The notes: generated by a model from the letters alone, not told the origin. Numbered from the stretch's first letter, positions 54,162 through 63,553 are shown. The stretch is 64,000 nt of DNA from Mageeibacillus indolicus UPII9-5 (GCF_000025225.2 NC_013895.2:1178001-1242000); one strand, 5' to 3'. Numbers and translations: made by a program.

Positions 54162-55046
54162 TTATTCACAAGCACGACAACCGTCACAGGCTGTCGCTTT
54201 AAAAATCGGTGCCGTTGCCGTTCCGCCCAAGGCCGTCTCCCGCAGTTCGACACTAATGCTCTGGCCTACACGATACATAATCGGAATCATTTGTTCCAAA
54301 GGCGCCGGCGCCCCAATACCACTTAGCGCAAGTTCCGCAGCTGTCAATGCGGTAACTGCGCCCTGCGCATTGCGCAATTGGCACGGCAACTCTACCAGAC
54401 CACGCACCGGATCGCATACAAGACCCAACATATTGGTAAGGGATATCGAAGCGGCGTCCATGCTCTTTTCAGGCGGCCCCCCCAAAAGCTGAACCGTGGC
54501 GGCAGCGGCCATCGCGGCAGCCGAACCAACTTCAGCCTGACAGCCTCCTTCGGCCCCGGCCAAAGTAGCCGATTGATTAATCAAGAAACCAACACAACCA
54601 GCAGCAAACAACGCATCAATCATTGCCTCGTCTTCAAAACCATACTCTTCTTTTAAGCTCAATAATACCCCCGGCAGCACTCCGGCCGATCCTGCAGTAG
54701 GCGTGGCCACGATCAGCCCCATAGATGCATTGACTTCCATAACACTCATCGCGTAAGTCACTGCCCGTCTGGCCAAACCTGACAGAGCCATACGCTCGCG
54801 CTTGGCCGTCTGAGCAAGTTTCTGAGCTTCGCCGCCGATAAGACCGCCCATGGACTTGATCGGATGTCCAACCGCCGCCTTGGCCGCCTCTTGCATTATC
54901 CGCCAGGACTTTGCCATACGTGCCAAATGTTCCGCTGCCGGCACGCTTTGCAGTTCAACTTCACGCTCGAGCATGACCTGCCCTATCGTCAGATTACCTT
55001 CAGCGCAGCGTGCCAATACTGTTTTTGTATCAATGATAATACTCAT
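54162..55046 (-). CDS. sdaAA: L-serine dehydratase, iron-sulfur alpha subunit
   Basis: This 294-residue catalytic subunit converts L-serine to pyruvate and ammonia using a [4Fe-4S] cluster. GLVCDPVRGLVELPC and the C-terminal CDGCRACE supply the cluster cysteines. ATPTAGSAGVLPG and EAQAEVG-type stretches are family landmarks. It starts four bases after the beta subunit stop, with CGGAGA overlapping that stop. The pair feeds pyruvate to the oxidoreductase at 11.6 kb, an oxidative counterpart to the reductive cluster. Confidence 0.95.
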   Translation of the reverse strand: MSIIIDTKTVLARCAEGNLTIGQVMLEREVELQSVPAAEHLARMAKSWRIMQEAAKAAVGHPIKSMGGLIGGEAQKLAQTAKRERMALSGLARRAVTYAMSVMEVNASMGLIVATPTAGSAGVLPGVLLSLKEEYGFEDEAMIDALFAAGCVGFLINQSATLAGAEGGCQAEVGSAAAMAAAATVQLLGGPPEKSMDAASISLTNMLGLVCDPVRGLVELPCQLRNAQGAVTALTAAELALSGIGAPAPLEQMIPIMYRVGQSISVELRETALGGTATAPIFKATACDGCRACE

Positions 55047-55050
55047 AAAT

Positions 55051-55746
55051 TCAAATCTCCGTTTTGCGGATCAAAATAACTTTTATTACACCCTTATCCG
55101 CGGCTATTGTATCGACAATTTCGCGCGGTATACGTTCATCAGCCTCAATGATAGCGAAAGCATTAAGGCCCTTGCTTTCACGATATAATTTCAAGGCAGC
55201 AATATTGATTCTTTGCTTACTTAGATGAGCCGTTATTTTTGCCAGTGCACCTGGGCGATCCAAATGTTGCACCATCAGGGAATCATATTGCCCGGAAAGT
55301 TCAATATCAACCCCGTTTATGGCCGTTATCACCGCCTGCCCACCCCCGATAGATATTCCCTGCACAGTCATGACTTCGTCCGTCGCAGTTTCAATTATGA
55401 TATCTACCGTATTCGGGTGTGGAGCGGCCGACTCGGTATCGGGAATGAACTCATAGCGCAATCCCGCCTCGTCAGCCAAACGATATGAATCACGAATTCG
55501 CATGTCATCCGATTTAAAGCCCAAAATTCCGGCCAGTAAAGCTTTATCCGTACCATGGCCTTTGTAGGTATGGGCAAAAGAGCCATACAAAATAAAGGTA
55601 ACTTTTCGGATAGAAGCTTCTACAAAGCTACGGGCCATTAAACTGATACGCAAGGCACCGGCCGTGTGTGAGCTTGACGGGCCTACCATATTTGGACCGA
55701 TAATATCAAAAACGCTGGCATTTTGTTTGCGATTGAGTTGGCTCAT
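55051..55746 (-). CDS. sdaAB: L-serine dehydratase, beta subunit
   Basis: This 231-residue partner of the catalytic subunit begins with SVFDIIGPNMVGPSSSHTAGA, the conserved start of the family. It ends with an ACT domain (about 155-225: DRPGALAKITAHLSKQRINI). The split alpha/beta form is typical of Clostridia and Bacilli, while proteobacterial enzymes are single chains. The start has GGGGGAG upstream. Confidence 0.95.
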   Translation of the reverse strand: MSQLNRKQNASVFDIIGPNMVGPSSSHTAGALRISLMARSFVEASIRKVTFILYGSFAHTYKGHGTDKALLAGILGFKSDDMRIRDSYRLADEAGLRYEFIPDTESAAPHPNTVDIIIETATDEVMTVQGISIGGGQAVITAINGVDIELSGQYDSLMVQHLDRPGALAKITAHLSKQRINIAALKLYRESKGLNAFAIIEADERIPREIVDTIAADKGVIKVILIRKTEI

Positions 55747-55993
55747 CCTGTGTACTCCCCCTACGGATCTTTTTGCCGGTCAGACCTCCGGCCCAGCCGT
55801 ACGTTGTCTGTACCGCAACCGATGTCTTTTGCCATTCTTATAATTATACAATCCGGCAGTTGCTTAAACAATATTTAATTTTCTGCGCTACGTGTTTTCT
55901 TTGCTCTCAATCTCCGCGTGCTCATTTTCCGCGTGCTCGATCTCCGTTTAAACGATGCAGCCCTCCCAACATGCAAAATTGTCCCGAATGGTA
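55747..55993. other. Divergent intergenic region with a 15-base-period repeat
   Basis: Two copies of CCGCGTGCTC (55914-55923, 55929-55938) are spaced 15 bases apart. The promoter of the serine dehydratase genes must also lie here, but I see no clear -35/-10. Confidence 0.4.
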
Positions 55994-56041
55994 TATAATC
56001 TTTTCAGCCTAACATGTCAATTCGTTACATGTCCATTCGTT
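55994..56041 (+). promoter_or_regulatory. SGNH esterase promoter and tandem 15-bp repeat
   Basis: A TATAAT box (55994-55999) is followed by two abutting 15-base repeats, ACATGTCAATTCGTT and ACATGTCCATTCGTT (56012-56041), one mismatch apart. The -35 is weak. The repeat falls in the early transcribed region. Confidence 0.5.
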
Positions 56042-56075
56042 AATTTTAATTTTAATTAAAGTTAGGAGTCCATTC

Positions 56076-57521
56076 ATGCGTGTGTGTCACCTACGAGCGA
56101 CATCAACAATACTTAAACGTCTGATCTCTTTTACTTTGGTTTTACTGCTAGCCGAGGGAATAAATTCCGATACTAAGCCAATCGCCGCCTTCGAACATAA
56201 GTTTGCGGTTCACACCTCGGATGAAGCGGCCACAGCAAGCAAAATTGCAGTACACGGCCGTTCACCGTATACCGATAAAGGGCTAAAACTGATTCATCCC
56301 GCATCTGGAATTACCTTTGCCGGAGAAATGCAAGGTGACGTTGAGTTAGAGTTGCAAATCAAATTTAAAGGCAATTACAATCACATGTATTTTACGGTTT
56401 TGGTCGATGGGCAAAGACAAGGACAGGGACGAGAAAACTCTTTAGAACTGACCGATGGTAAGCAAAATTCCGACGGCAATTTTAAAATTAAGTTGGCAAG
56501 CAATCTGCCACGCGGGCGGCATAAAATTTCATTTTTTCGACAAAATGAAATCGGCTTCGGCGATATATTTTTAAAAAAATTAAAATTCGACGGTAGCTTA
56601 AGCGTCTTGCCGCCACAAACCCGTATCGAATTTGTCGGCGACTCCATCACCGCTGGTTTCGGGATATACCCGCCCTCGAAAGACTATGCGATGGGGGATC
56701 CTTATCAGCAAGATGCTACTGGTAGCTATGCTTTTTTGACGTCCCAAAAGCTAAATTTAGACTGCTCGCTGCTGGCTATTTCCGGCTACGGGTTGATCAG
56801 CGGTTGGGGAAATGATCACACCATGCCTAAATTATATCCATTCACTGATTGGTTCAAGGATGCAACGGCGAGCGGTTTATACCACTTTAAACCGGCGGCA
56901 GATGTGGTTTGCGTAAACCTCGGAACCAACGACTGGAACACCCGCAGTACTGAGCATACGATAAAAGAAAGTTCTAGTAATTTTTATATGGGCGTAGTCA
57001 ACTTCACGAATTTGATCAGGCAGTACAATCCCCAGGCAAAAATCGTTTGGCTCTACGGCATGATGATTGAAGTCAACCCCTTTGAGTATCAAATTGAAGC
57101 CGCTGTGCGTCAGTTGGGCGGCGATGCTGCCAATGTATATTCGTTACGTCTGCCCAGCGGTCGCAACGGCCTCTTAGGGCATCCGGATGAGACCGAACAG
57201 CGGGCAGCGGCAGACAAGCTGGCAGAATTTTTGCAAGAAATAGGGGTTACTTCCGGCACACTGTCTCCGGCCGGCAGAAAAGATCCACGTGTAGAGGCCG
57301 GCGCGGCGGAATCTTTAACCAATGTTTTACCCGAACTCACTGAAACTGAACTTGGCGCAGCAAATGACATAACGCCGGATCTCACGACCTCCGCCTTCAA
57401 GCGCAAAGCAGTCATCTCTATTTCCTTGCTCATATTAATTTTGCTTTTAATCATCGTAATCATCTTAGTAGTTGAAAAAAGCACCAAAAAACAAAAACGC
57501 CACTGCAAATTGCCGCGCTGA
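56076..57521 (+). CDS. Membrane-anchored SGNH esterase (CE2-like)
   Basis: This 481-residue exported protein has a signal peptide (about 1-30), a beta-rich N-terminal domain (40-175) and an SGNH/GDSL hydrolase domain. It contains VGDSITAGFG (Ser190), NLGTNDWNT (Asn of block III) and the late GHPDET with the probable catalytic His. The order jelly-roll then SGNH resembles carbohydrate esterase family 2 acetylxylan esterases. The C-terminus is a spacer, a membrane helix (ISLLILILLLIIVIILVV) and a basic tail, without an LPXTG motif, so it is probably anchored by the helix itself. TTAGGAG precedes the ATG. Confidence 0.82.
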   Translation: MRVCHLRATSTILKRLISFTLVLLLAEGINSDTKPIAAFEHKFAVHTSDEAATASKIAVHGRSPYTDKGLKLIHPASGITFAGEMQGDVELELQIKFKGNYNHMYFTVLVDGQRQGQGRENSLELTDGKQNSDGNFKIKLASNLPRGRHKISFFRQNEIGFGDIFLKKLKFDGSLSVLPPQTRIEFVGDSITAGFGIYPPSKDYAMGDPYQQDATGSYAFLTSQKLNLDCSLLAISGYGLISGWGNDHTMPKLYPFTDWFKDATASGLYHFKPAADVVCVNLGTNDWNTRSTEHTIKESSSNFYMGVVNFTNLIRQYNPQAKIVWLYGMMIEVNPFEYQIEAAVRQLGGDAANVYSLRLPSGRNGLLGHPDETEQRAAADKLAEFLQEIGVTSGTLSPAGRKDPRVEAGAAESLTNVLPELTETELGAANDITPDLTTSAFKRKAVISISLLILILLLIIVIILVVEKSTKKQKRHCKLPR

Positions 57522-57550
57522 TTTAAAAGCTTGGCAGGCGGCAGAGAACG

Positions 57551-57607
57551 AAACAGAGGAAATCCCTTACGGCAGTTTTTGCACCGCTTTCGTAATTTCC
57601 TCTGTTT
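57551..57607. terminator. Long-stem hairpin between convergent esterase and nagB genes
   Basis: AAACAGAGGAAAT (57551-57563) and ATTTCCTCTGTTT (57595-57607) form a 13-base perfect stem. An inner TTACG/CGTAA is also present. No long T-run follows, but the position between two convergent stops suggests a bidirectional transcript end. Confidence 0.6.
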
Positions 57608-57684
57608 GAATAAAAAATTTCTATTATTATCTTTTTTTGATCCAGCTAGCACCAGATCCAGCTAATACATCATTCCACCTCGAC

Positions 57685-58407
57685 TTATTCTTCCCAAGCC
57701 GCCACATCGGCAATAACCAAAACATCAGGATGGAACTGCAATATACTGGCAGGAACTTGCGGGGTTACCGGCCCGAAGAGTGCCTTATGCAAAATCTCAT
57801 GTTTGTCTTTACCGCTGACTAAAAGAAGAATTTTGGCTGCACGCATGATAGTGCCAATACCCTGAGTGTAAGCGTGAGTAGGAACTTCTTCAAGCGATTT
57901 AAAGAACCGCTTATTGGCCAACCTAGTTCTCTCATCCAGCTTAACCGCATGAGTAACATCAGGGAAATAGTCCGTTGGTTCGTTAAACCCGATGTGGCCA
58001 TCATGACCAATCCCTAGGACTTGAATATCTACTCCGCCTAAATCGGCAATGTTTTTTTCGTAAGCTTCACACATTGCTTCAAGATCGGTACCGGTGGTTT
58101 CCGGGACAAACGTATTTTCCGGTAAGATATTGACGTGGTTAAATAAATGTTTCTGCATAAAAAAGCGGTAACTTTGTTCATGCTTACCGTCCAAACCGGC
58201 ATACTCATCCAGATTAACCGTCCTCAAGCCGGAAAAATCAAGACCGTCTTCCTGATGACGACGCACTAATTCCGCATACATCCCTTCGGGGGTAGATCCG
58301 GTGGCCAAGCCGAGAACGCTGTCTGGCTTGCTCAATATCTGTGCCGCCATAACTGTTGCTGCAGCCTTGCTCATTGCCGCATAATCTTTAGTTAATAATA
58401 CTCGCAT
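57685..58407 (-). CDS. nagB: Glucosamine-6-phosphate deaminase
   Basis: This 240-residue enzyme converts glucosamine 6-phosphate to fructose 6-phosphate and ammonia. The family residues are in place: GLATGSTPEGMY phosphate loop, Asp67 (NLDEY), Asp136 and His138 (GIGHDGHIGFNEP) and Glu143. The length matches the short Bacillus-type enzyme without the allosteric C-terminal extension of E. coli. No nagA is adjacent. GGAGAG precedes the ATG. Confidence 0.95.
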   Translation of the reverse strand: MRVLLTKDYAAMSKAAATVMAAQILSKPDSVLGLATGSTPEGMYAELVRRHQEDGLDFSGLRTVNLDEYAGLDGKHEQSYRFFMQKHLFNHVNILPENTFVPETTGTDLEAMCEAYEKNIADLGGVDIQVLGIGHDGHIGFNEPTDYFPDVTHAVKLDERTRLANKRFFKSLEEVPTHAYTQGIGTIMRAAKILLLVSGKDKHEILHKALFGPVTPQVPASILQFHPDVLVIADVAAWEE

Positions 58408-58476
58408 ATTCTCTCCTTTTCTGCCAACTATATTGTTAGATATTTTACCACATTATAAACGAATCTGCATTTGTAA

Positions 58477-60120
58477 TTAATTTTGCCTTTTTTCCGTCGC
58501 GCCGTCAATGCTCAAAACCTGCTTCAAACGTTCACAGGCCTCGGCAATATTTGCCGGCGAAGTTGCCAAATTAATTCTAATCCAAGTACCGTAAGCTTCG
58601 CCAAAAGAGTCACCGTAATTGACCGCCAAATGACACTTATTCTCCACCAGATCAGCCATCGCGTCATGCATCTCAACATTTTTCGCCGCAGCAGATATAA
58701 GCGGCAAATAGGCACCTAAGTCCATAAAAGATAAGTAAGTACCTTCTAGGGGGGCCAACCGTATGTTTCGTAAAGTGTTTGCCAATTTTCTCAGTTGAAG
58801 ATAATTATATCTAACTGTCAAAAGGAGCTTATCAAGCCATGGTTGTCCCACCTCATACGCATATTCCGTTCCCAGCAAACTCAACACATTCAGCCCACCG
58901 TGGCAGCATTTTTCCCTTACCTCCGACACTTTGTCCCGCAAGCGGCTATTAGGAATAATAATATTTGAATGGGCCAATCCGGCCATGTTAAAAGTTTTGG
59001 AAATTGAGTGCGCAACACAGATACGATCCGCATAACGGCCGTCGTCAATTGCCAAAATTGATTTTTGCTTATGACCAGGCATAACAATATCTTGGTGAAT
59101 TTCATCAGCTATGACCAAACAATCATATTTTACCGCTAGCTGCAAAATAACCCGCAACTCATCTTCCTGCCAAATGCGTCCGATCGGATTGTGCGGAGAA
59201 CAAATGATTATTGCCTTGGGAGCGGCTTCACGCCATTCTTTTTCCAATTTTATCGGGTCGAAAGTAAAACGTCCGGCAGCGTCACAGTCCAGCTCAAATT
59301 CTACTTTTTTTCTTCCATCCATAGCTGCCACCTTACGGATCGGCGGATAGACAGGGGTAAAAACAGCGATTGAATCCTGAGGTTCAGTCAAAGCCTGTAT
59401 GATCCAGCTAAGTCCACTGACTACCCCCGGCGAAAACAAAAACCATTCCGGCCACGGTTTATAGCCATAATGTTCCTCCAACCACTTGCCTACAGTGTCA
59501 TAATAGCTTGCACTGACCACGGGGTAGCCTAAGGCACCGTGCCGCACTCTATCTGACAGACGATCCGCAAAACTCGGCTCAAAAGCGAAATCCATATCGG
59601 CAATCCAAAGCGGCAGCAAATCCGTCGTGCCGTAAGTTGCCGCCAAGTCATCCCATTTGCGGCAATCGGTTCCGCGCCGATCAACGTAATATTTATCGAC
59701 AAAAGAATTAACAGCTTCTATTTCCTTTTCATTTAAATTAGCCAAATCGCGCCTAACAGCAGCTACATTAGCTGCGTCAGCTGTATCAGCTAAATCCGCC
59801 GCACACATGTTTGTATCAGCATTATTTCCCATACTCTGCCTCATTCTCTTCCCTTCGCCACTTGCCACTTCCGGCGCGGCGTGCATTGCTTTAACGGCGT
59901 CCTGCAATCGCCGATTAAATGTTTCGATCAACCCGGCATATATTTTTTCACCGGCCCCAGCGTCGGTTGCGGCGGCGGAAGCCATGGGTTGCCCAGTTGT
60001 CTTGACCCAATTTTGCAGTTCAGCCAAAGTGCTTAAATTATTCGCATTTGGCAGCGGCGGACACTCAGCATCTCGAGGCCTCCCGTCCGTTTTTTCGATC
60101 ATCTGCTTGTTTTCATCCAT
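58477..60120 (-). CDS. MalY/PatB-type C-S lyase with N-terminal extension
   Basis: This 547-residue PLP enzyme (fold type I) has a conserved part that begins near residue 143 (VDRRGTDCRKWD, then LWIADMDF). It contains SPHNPIGR (Asn311), IADEIHQD (Asp339) and the PLP lysine Lys375 in HSISKTFNMAGLAHS. MalY/PatB enzymes cleave cystathionine or cysteine conjugates and may act as aminotransferases. The first 142 residues have no counterpart in the family: they are Ala/Asp/Asn-rich with no membrane helix. The long start is supported by AAGGTG six bases before the ATG at 60120. Confidence 0.85.
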   Translation of the reverse strand: MDENKQMIEKTDGRPRDAECPPLPNANNLSTLAELQNWVKTTGQPMASAAATDAGAGEKIYAGLIETFNRRLQDAVKAMHAAPEVASGEGKRMRQSMGNNADTNMCAADLADTADAANVAAVRRDLANLNEKEIEAVNSFVDKYYVDRRGTDCRKWDDLAATYGTTDLLPLWIADMDFAFEPSFADRLSDRVRHGALGYPVVSASYYDTVGKWLEEHYGYKPWPEWFLFSPGVVSGLSWIIQALTEPQDSIAVFTPVYPPIRKVAAMDGRKKVEFELDCDAAGRFTFDPIKLEKEWREAAPKAIIICSPHNPIGRIWQEDELRVILQLAVKYDCLVIADEIHQDIVMPGHKQKSILAIDDGRYADRICVAHSISKTFNMAGLAHSNIIIPNSRLRDKVSEVREKCCHGGLNVLSLLGTEYAYEVGQPWLDKLLLTVRYNYLQLRKLANTLRNIRLAPLEGTYLSFMDLGAYLPLISAAAKNVEMHDAMADLVENKCHLAVNYGDSFGEAYGTWIRINLATSPANIAEACERLKQVLSIDGATEKRQN

Positions 60121-60159
60121 TTTATCACCTTATTTCAACAACTGACGTCTTCCGTACAA

Positions 60160-61683
60160 TCAGCCTTGATAGGCAGCCAGCAAAGCACGAAGAAATTGCC
60201 AGATTCTACCGGCCGAACTTATGCTCAAATGTTCATTAAACGTATGTACATCGTATAAATTAGGGCCACAACTCAGCATATCGGCGCCGGGGATTTTTTC
60301 GGTCAGCAGCCCGCATTCAAGCCCCGCATGTATCCCGGTAACGACCGGATCCTTACCAGTCAACTCGTGATGAATTTTACACGCCAAATCGCGTAAAGGT
60401 GACTTAGGCGCATACTCCCAAGCTGGATAGTCAGTAGTGATGTCAGCAGTAAAGCCGCACAGTTCAGCCGATAGAATTAATTTATTGCGTATGTATTCTT
60501 TTTGTGAGGCCAAGCTGCTGCGAATGGAAATCAGCAGGCTGATCACGTCATTTTCGCAATGCAAAACACCCAGATTCAGGCTTGTTCGCACCATGCCTTC
60601 AATTTCCGGACTTATTTCCTGCACACCATGCGGCAAAAGATAGAGAAGATCAATTATATCCTTGCTTAAATCCGGCGTAAAAGTTGCAGTTACCGTCGCC
60701 CCGACCTCACAGGTTAATTCGACTTGCGGATCGGCACTCGCCAGCTCAAGCTTAAAAGCGGCATTCAACTCGGCCACTTCGTTAGCAATCATATTCAGCA
60801 GGTCAGTGCTATTGCGCTTAGAGCCATCACTAATCAAGGTAAATTCAGCTGCCGCGGTGGCCGCAATGGCATTGTGCTTGCTGCCTCCTTCAACCGAGGT
60901 CAGCAGCAGCCCGAACTTTTTATTTAAGCAGTATAAAGCCCGCCCCAAAAGTTGAATCGCATTTCCCCGTTGTTTATCAATTTCCGCCCCGGAATGTCCG
61001 CTTTGTAAGCCGGAAACATTTAATCTAAACGCTTGCTCAGCCGGGCATTTAATTCTTTGCAACGGACGATGTAAGGAAACATTACTACCGCCGGCACAGG
61101 AGGCTAAAAATATTCCTTCCCATTCGGAGTCGAGGTTGAGCAAAGTCTTACCGTGCAAAGCCTTGCCGTCCAATTCCGTCGCCCCACCCATACCGGTTTC
61201 TTCCGAAGTTGTCAGTAAAATTTCTAGCGGCGGATGTGGAAGATTTTGGGATGCCAAAACTGCCATAATATAAGCCACAGCTATTCCATCGTCGCCGCCT
61301 AAAGTAGTACCGTCAGCGTACAAGTAATCTCCTTCTACCCGCCATTTGATGGGATCACGGCGGAAATCATGCTTTGACTCCGGTCTTTTTACGCACACCA
61401 TGTCCAAATGCCCCTGTAAAATCAGAGGCGGCAAATTTTCTCGGCCAGCCGTACCCGGTTTACGAATAATCACATTATTTACTTTGTCACGTTGAGCCTC
61501 TAAGCCCAGATTGTGCGCAAAATCAAGCATAAATTCGGCGATTGCTTCCTCATGCCCTGACTCACGCGGCACGGCACTTACCGCCGCAAATTGCTCAAAC
61601 ACCTCGCGCGGTTCGGGAATTATCGGATATAGTTCCGGCGAATATTTTAGTCTCGCAGATAGCGAAGTTGAATTTGAAACCAT
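60160..61683 (-). CDS. pepD: Aminoacyl-histidine dipeptidase (PepD, M20 family)
   Basis: This 507-residue zinc dipeptidase hydrolyses Xaa-His dipeptides in the cytoplasm. The metal ligands and catalytic residues of M20 are visible in LQGHLDMVCV, TTLGGDDGIAVAY, TTSEETGMGGA (catalytic Glu) and GIHAGLECGLL. The size and the inserted dimerisation domain match PepD rather than the shorter PepT/PepV. The start at 61683 has GGGAGG about 12 bases upstream, slightly distant. Confidence 0.93.
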   Translation of the reverse strand: MVSNSTSLSARLKYSPELYPIIPEPREVFEQFAAVSAVPRESGHEEAIAEFMLDFAHNLGLEAQRDKVNNVIIRKPGTAGRENLPPLILQGHLDMVCVKRPESKHDFRRDPIKWRVEGDYLYADGTTLGGDDGIAVAYIMAVLASQNLPHPPLEILLTTSEETGMGGATELDGKALHGKTLLNLDSEWEGIFLASCAGGSNVSLHRPLQRIKCPAEQAFRLNVSGLQSGHSGAEIDKQRGNAIQLLGRALYCLNKKFGLLLTSVEGGSKHNAIAATAAAEFTLISDGSKRNSTDLLNMIANEVAELNAAFKLELASADPQVELTCEVGATVTATFTPDLSKDIIDLLYLLPHGVQEISPEIEGMVRTSLNLGVLHCENDVISLLISIRSSLASQKEYIRNKLILSAELCGFTADITTDYPAWEYAPKSPLRDLACKIHHELTGKDPVVTGIHAGLECGLLTEKIPGADMLSCGPNLYDVHTFNEHLSISSAGRIWQFLRALLAAYQG

Positions 61684-61838
61684 CTATATTAAGCCTCCCT
61701 AAAAATCATTTTATTCTAATTATATACGAGCCGACAGTTTAAGTCACGAAGCCCAAAGATGGCCTAAAGGTGCCAACAGCCGTACCCAAGTGAGCCAATA
61801 AGTGATAAAATCAACGTATTCTATCTGTGAGGTGACTT

Positions 61839-62957
61839 ATGGCGCAAAAAATTTTGTCCAAACTTTTGAAGATCGTTTTAAGCCTTGTGATCATTGTGCT
61901 TTTGGTCGTGATCGGAGGTATAGGCTATCTGGCTTTGACCGAATTTTCTCCGGATCCCGTAGAACAGACGCGTATAATTCAAACACCTAATCCGCGCCAA
62001 ATCAAAGCTGACAGCGAGCTCAGTTTTCTATCCTACAACATTGGCTACGCCGGCTTAGGTGAAGAGCAAGATTTCTTCATGGACGGAGGTAAAATGGTGC
62101 GGCCTGATTCAATCAATGACGTTCACAAAAATTTGCACGGTATCAGCAAACAGCTGCAACTTTTGCCGGCCGATTTTTATTTTCTGCAAGAAGTGGACGA
62201 GGATTCGCACCGTAGTTACAACGTCGAACAGACTGCCTATTTGAGTAAAGCTTTGGATCTAGGCTACAGTTTCGCTTACAACTTCAAGTGCAATTATATT
62301 CCCTACCCTTGGCCACCCATCGGCCAAGTTGCCAGCGGACTGCAAACCCTATCCACCTACGAAATTTCAGGAGCCGAACGGATAGCTTTACCAGTGCCGT
62401 TTAAATGGCCGGTACGCTTGGTCAACCTGAAACGCTGTCTACTGGTTAACCGCTATCCTATCGAAAAATCTGATCACCAGCTGGTGGCAGTTAACTTGCA
62501 TTTAGAGGCCTATGATAACGGTGAAGGTAAGACGGCACAAAGTAAAATGTTGCAAGAATTTTTGCAAAAAGAATATGAAAAAGGTAATTACGTAGTAGCT
62601 GGCGGTGATTGGAACCAAGTTTTGCCCGGAGCACCGGACATTCCGGTAAAAAACACTAATTTTTGGCATCCACCCAAACTTGCGGCCGATGACTTCGCGC
62701 CGGACTGGAAATTTGCAGTCGATACAAAAAAATACACCAATCGGCTCAACGATCAGCCAATTAAAGGCCGAGAAAATGATGCACAGTATTTTTCACTGGA
62801 TGGCTTTTTAGTTTCTCCCAACGTGGAAATCGTCGATGTTGCCGTTGCCGATGTTGGCTTCAAATATGCCGACCATTTACCGGTCCGCCTGGTAATAAAA
62901 TTGAAAAATCCTGCGGTAAGTAAGCAGAGCCAAACTAAAAGCGGGCAAGGGCAATAA
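61839..62957 (+). CDS. Membrane-anchored endonuclease/exonuclease/phosphatase-fold protein
   Basis: This 372-residue protein has an N-terminal signal anchor (IVLSLVIIVLLVVIGGIGYLA) followed by an EEP domain outside. Motifs are LSYNIGYAG, FLQEVDEDSHRSY (Glu), VNLHLEAYDNG, VAGGDWNQ (Asp) and YADHLPVRL (Asp-His). The family includes nucleases, sphingomyelinases and inositol phosphatases, and the substrate is not clear. GTGAGGTG precedes the ATG. It ends before a hairpin at 63056-63083 and is convergent with rpmB. Confidence 0.85.
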   Translation: MAQKILSKLLKIVLSLVIIVLLVVIGGIGYLALTEFSPDPVEQTRIIQTPNPRQIKADSELSFLSYNIGYAGLGEEQDFFMDGGKMVRPDSINDVHKNLHGISKQLQLLPADFYFLQEVDEDSHRSYNVEQTAYLSKALDLGYSFAYNFKCNYIPYPWPPIGQVASGLQTLSTYEISGAERIALPVPFKWPVRLVNLKRCLLVNRYPIEKSDHQLVAVNLHLEAYDNGEGKTAQSKMLQEFLQKEYEKGNYVVAGGDWNQVLPGAPDIPVKNTNFWHPPKLAADDFAPDWKFAVDTKKYTNRLNDQPIKGRENDAQYFSLDGFLVSPNVEIVDVAVADVGFKYADHLPVRLVIKLKNPAVSKQSQTKSGQGQ

Positions 62958-63055
62958 GACAAGCGGTATAGTCAACCTCGAATCAATAAAACTAAAACCA
63001 AAACCAGCAAACAGACTCACATTCAGGCCAGGCAATGGCCGAACGCATACGCAAA

Positions 63056-63083
63056 ACGGCGCCGATCTTGAGATTGGCGTCGT
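63056..63083 (+). terminator. Terminator after the EEP-fold gene
   Basis: ACGGCGCCGATC-ttga-GATTGGCGTCGT forms a 12-base stem with two G-T pairs and is followed by CTTATATTTAT on the plus strand. Confidence 0.6.
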
Positions 63084-63099
63084 CTTATATTTATAAACA

Positions 63100-63126
63100 A
63101 AAAAGCTTGTCCGCAGACAAGCTTTC
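63100..63126 (-). terminator. Terminator of rpmB
   Basis: AAAGCTTGTC-cgca-GACAAGCTTT is a ten-base perfect stem followed on the minus strand by TTTTTTG (the run begins within the stem). It lies about 40 bp past the rpmB stop. Confidence 0.85.
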
Positions 63127-63165
63127 AAATATCAGTCGAATTTGTCCGAAAACGGTCAACTCGCC

Positions 63166-63363
63166 TCAAGCTCTCGTTACCGCACCGGAACGGAGGCACC
63201 GAGTGCAAACATACTTGGTGCATGGTGTGCCGTTAACCACAACCTTCACTCTGCGAACATTGGGTTTTTGCTTGGCCAAAGCACGTCTTGAAACCTGTGA
63301 ACGCGTAATGCTAATCTTACGACCGAATAAAATATCTTTTTGACACAATTCACATTTTGCCAT
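63166..63363 (-). CDS. rpmB: Large-subunit ribosomal protein bL28
   Basis: This 65-residue basic protein begins MAKCELCQKD and ends CLRSGAVTRA. The pairs Cys4/Cys7 and the CTKYVCTRC cysteines indicate the zinc-binding (C+) form. The central RALAKQKPNVRRV is typical of L28. The start has GAGGAGG upstream of an ATG. It has its own promoter and terminator, as is usual for this monocistronic gene. Confidence 0.95.
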   Translation of the reverse strand: MAKCELCQKDILFGRKISITRSQVSRRALAKQKPNVRRVKVVVNGTPCTKYVCTRCLRSGAVTRA

Positions 63364-63399
63364 CTGTTACACCTCCTCTTTTGCATAAGCGCAAGGTCG

Positions 63400-63428
63400 A
63401 TTCTACCATAATTTTCGATCACTTGCAA
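63400..63428 (-). promoter_or_regulatory. rpmB promoter
   Basis: On the minus strand TTGCAA (63423-63428) and TAGAAT (63400-63405) are 17 bases apart, with TGG before the -10. The start codon is 36 bp downstream. Confidence 0.8.
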
Positions 63429-63553
63429 GAGCCTAATTCACGTAGACCGCGTCAATTTATTGTAGTTTTTGGGAACCCAAGAACCGATATAAAGTCAATA
63501 CTTGTAACCCCGTCTGTTATAGATTTACTAATATATACAATGAATCCCGCTTA

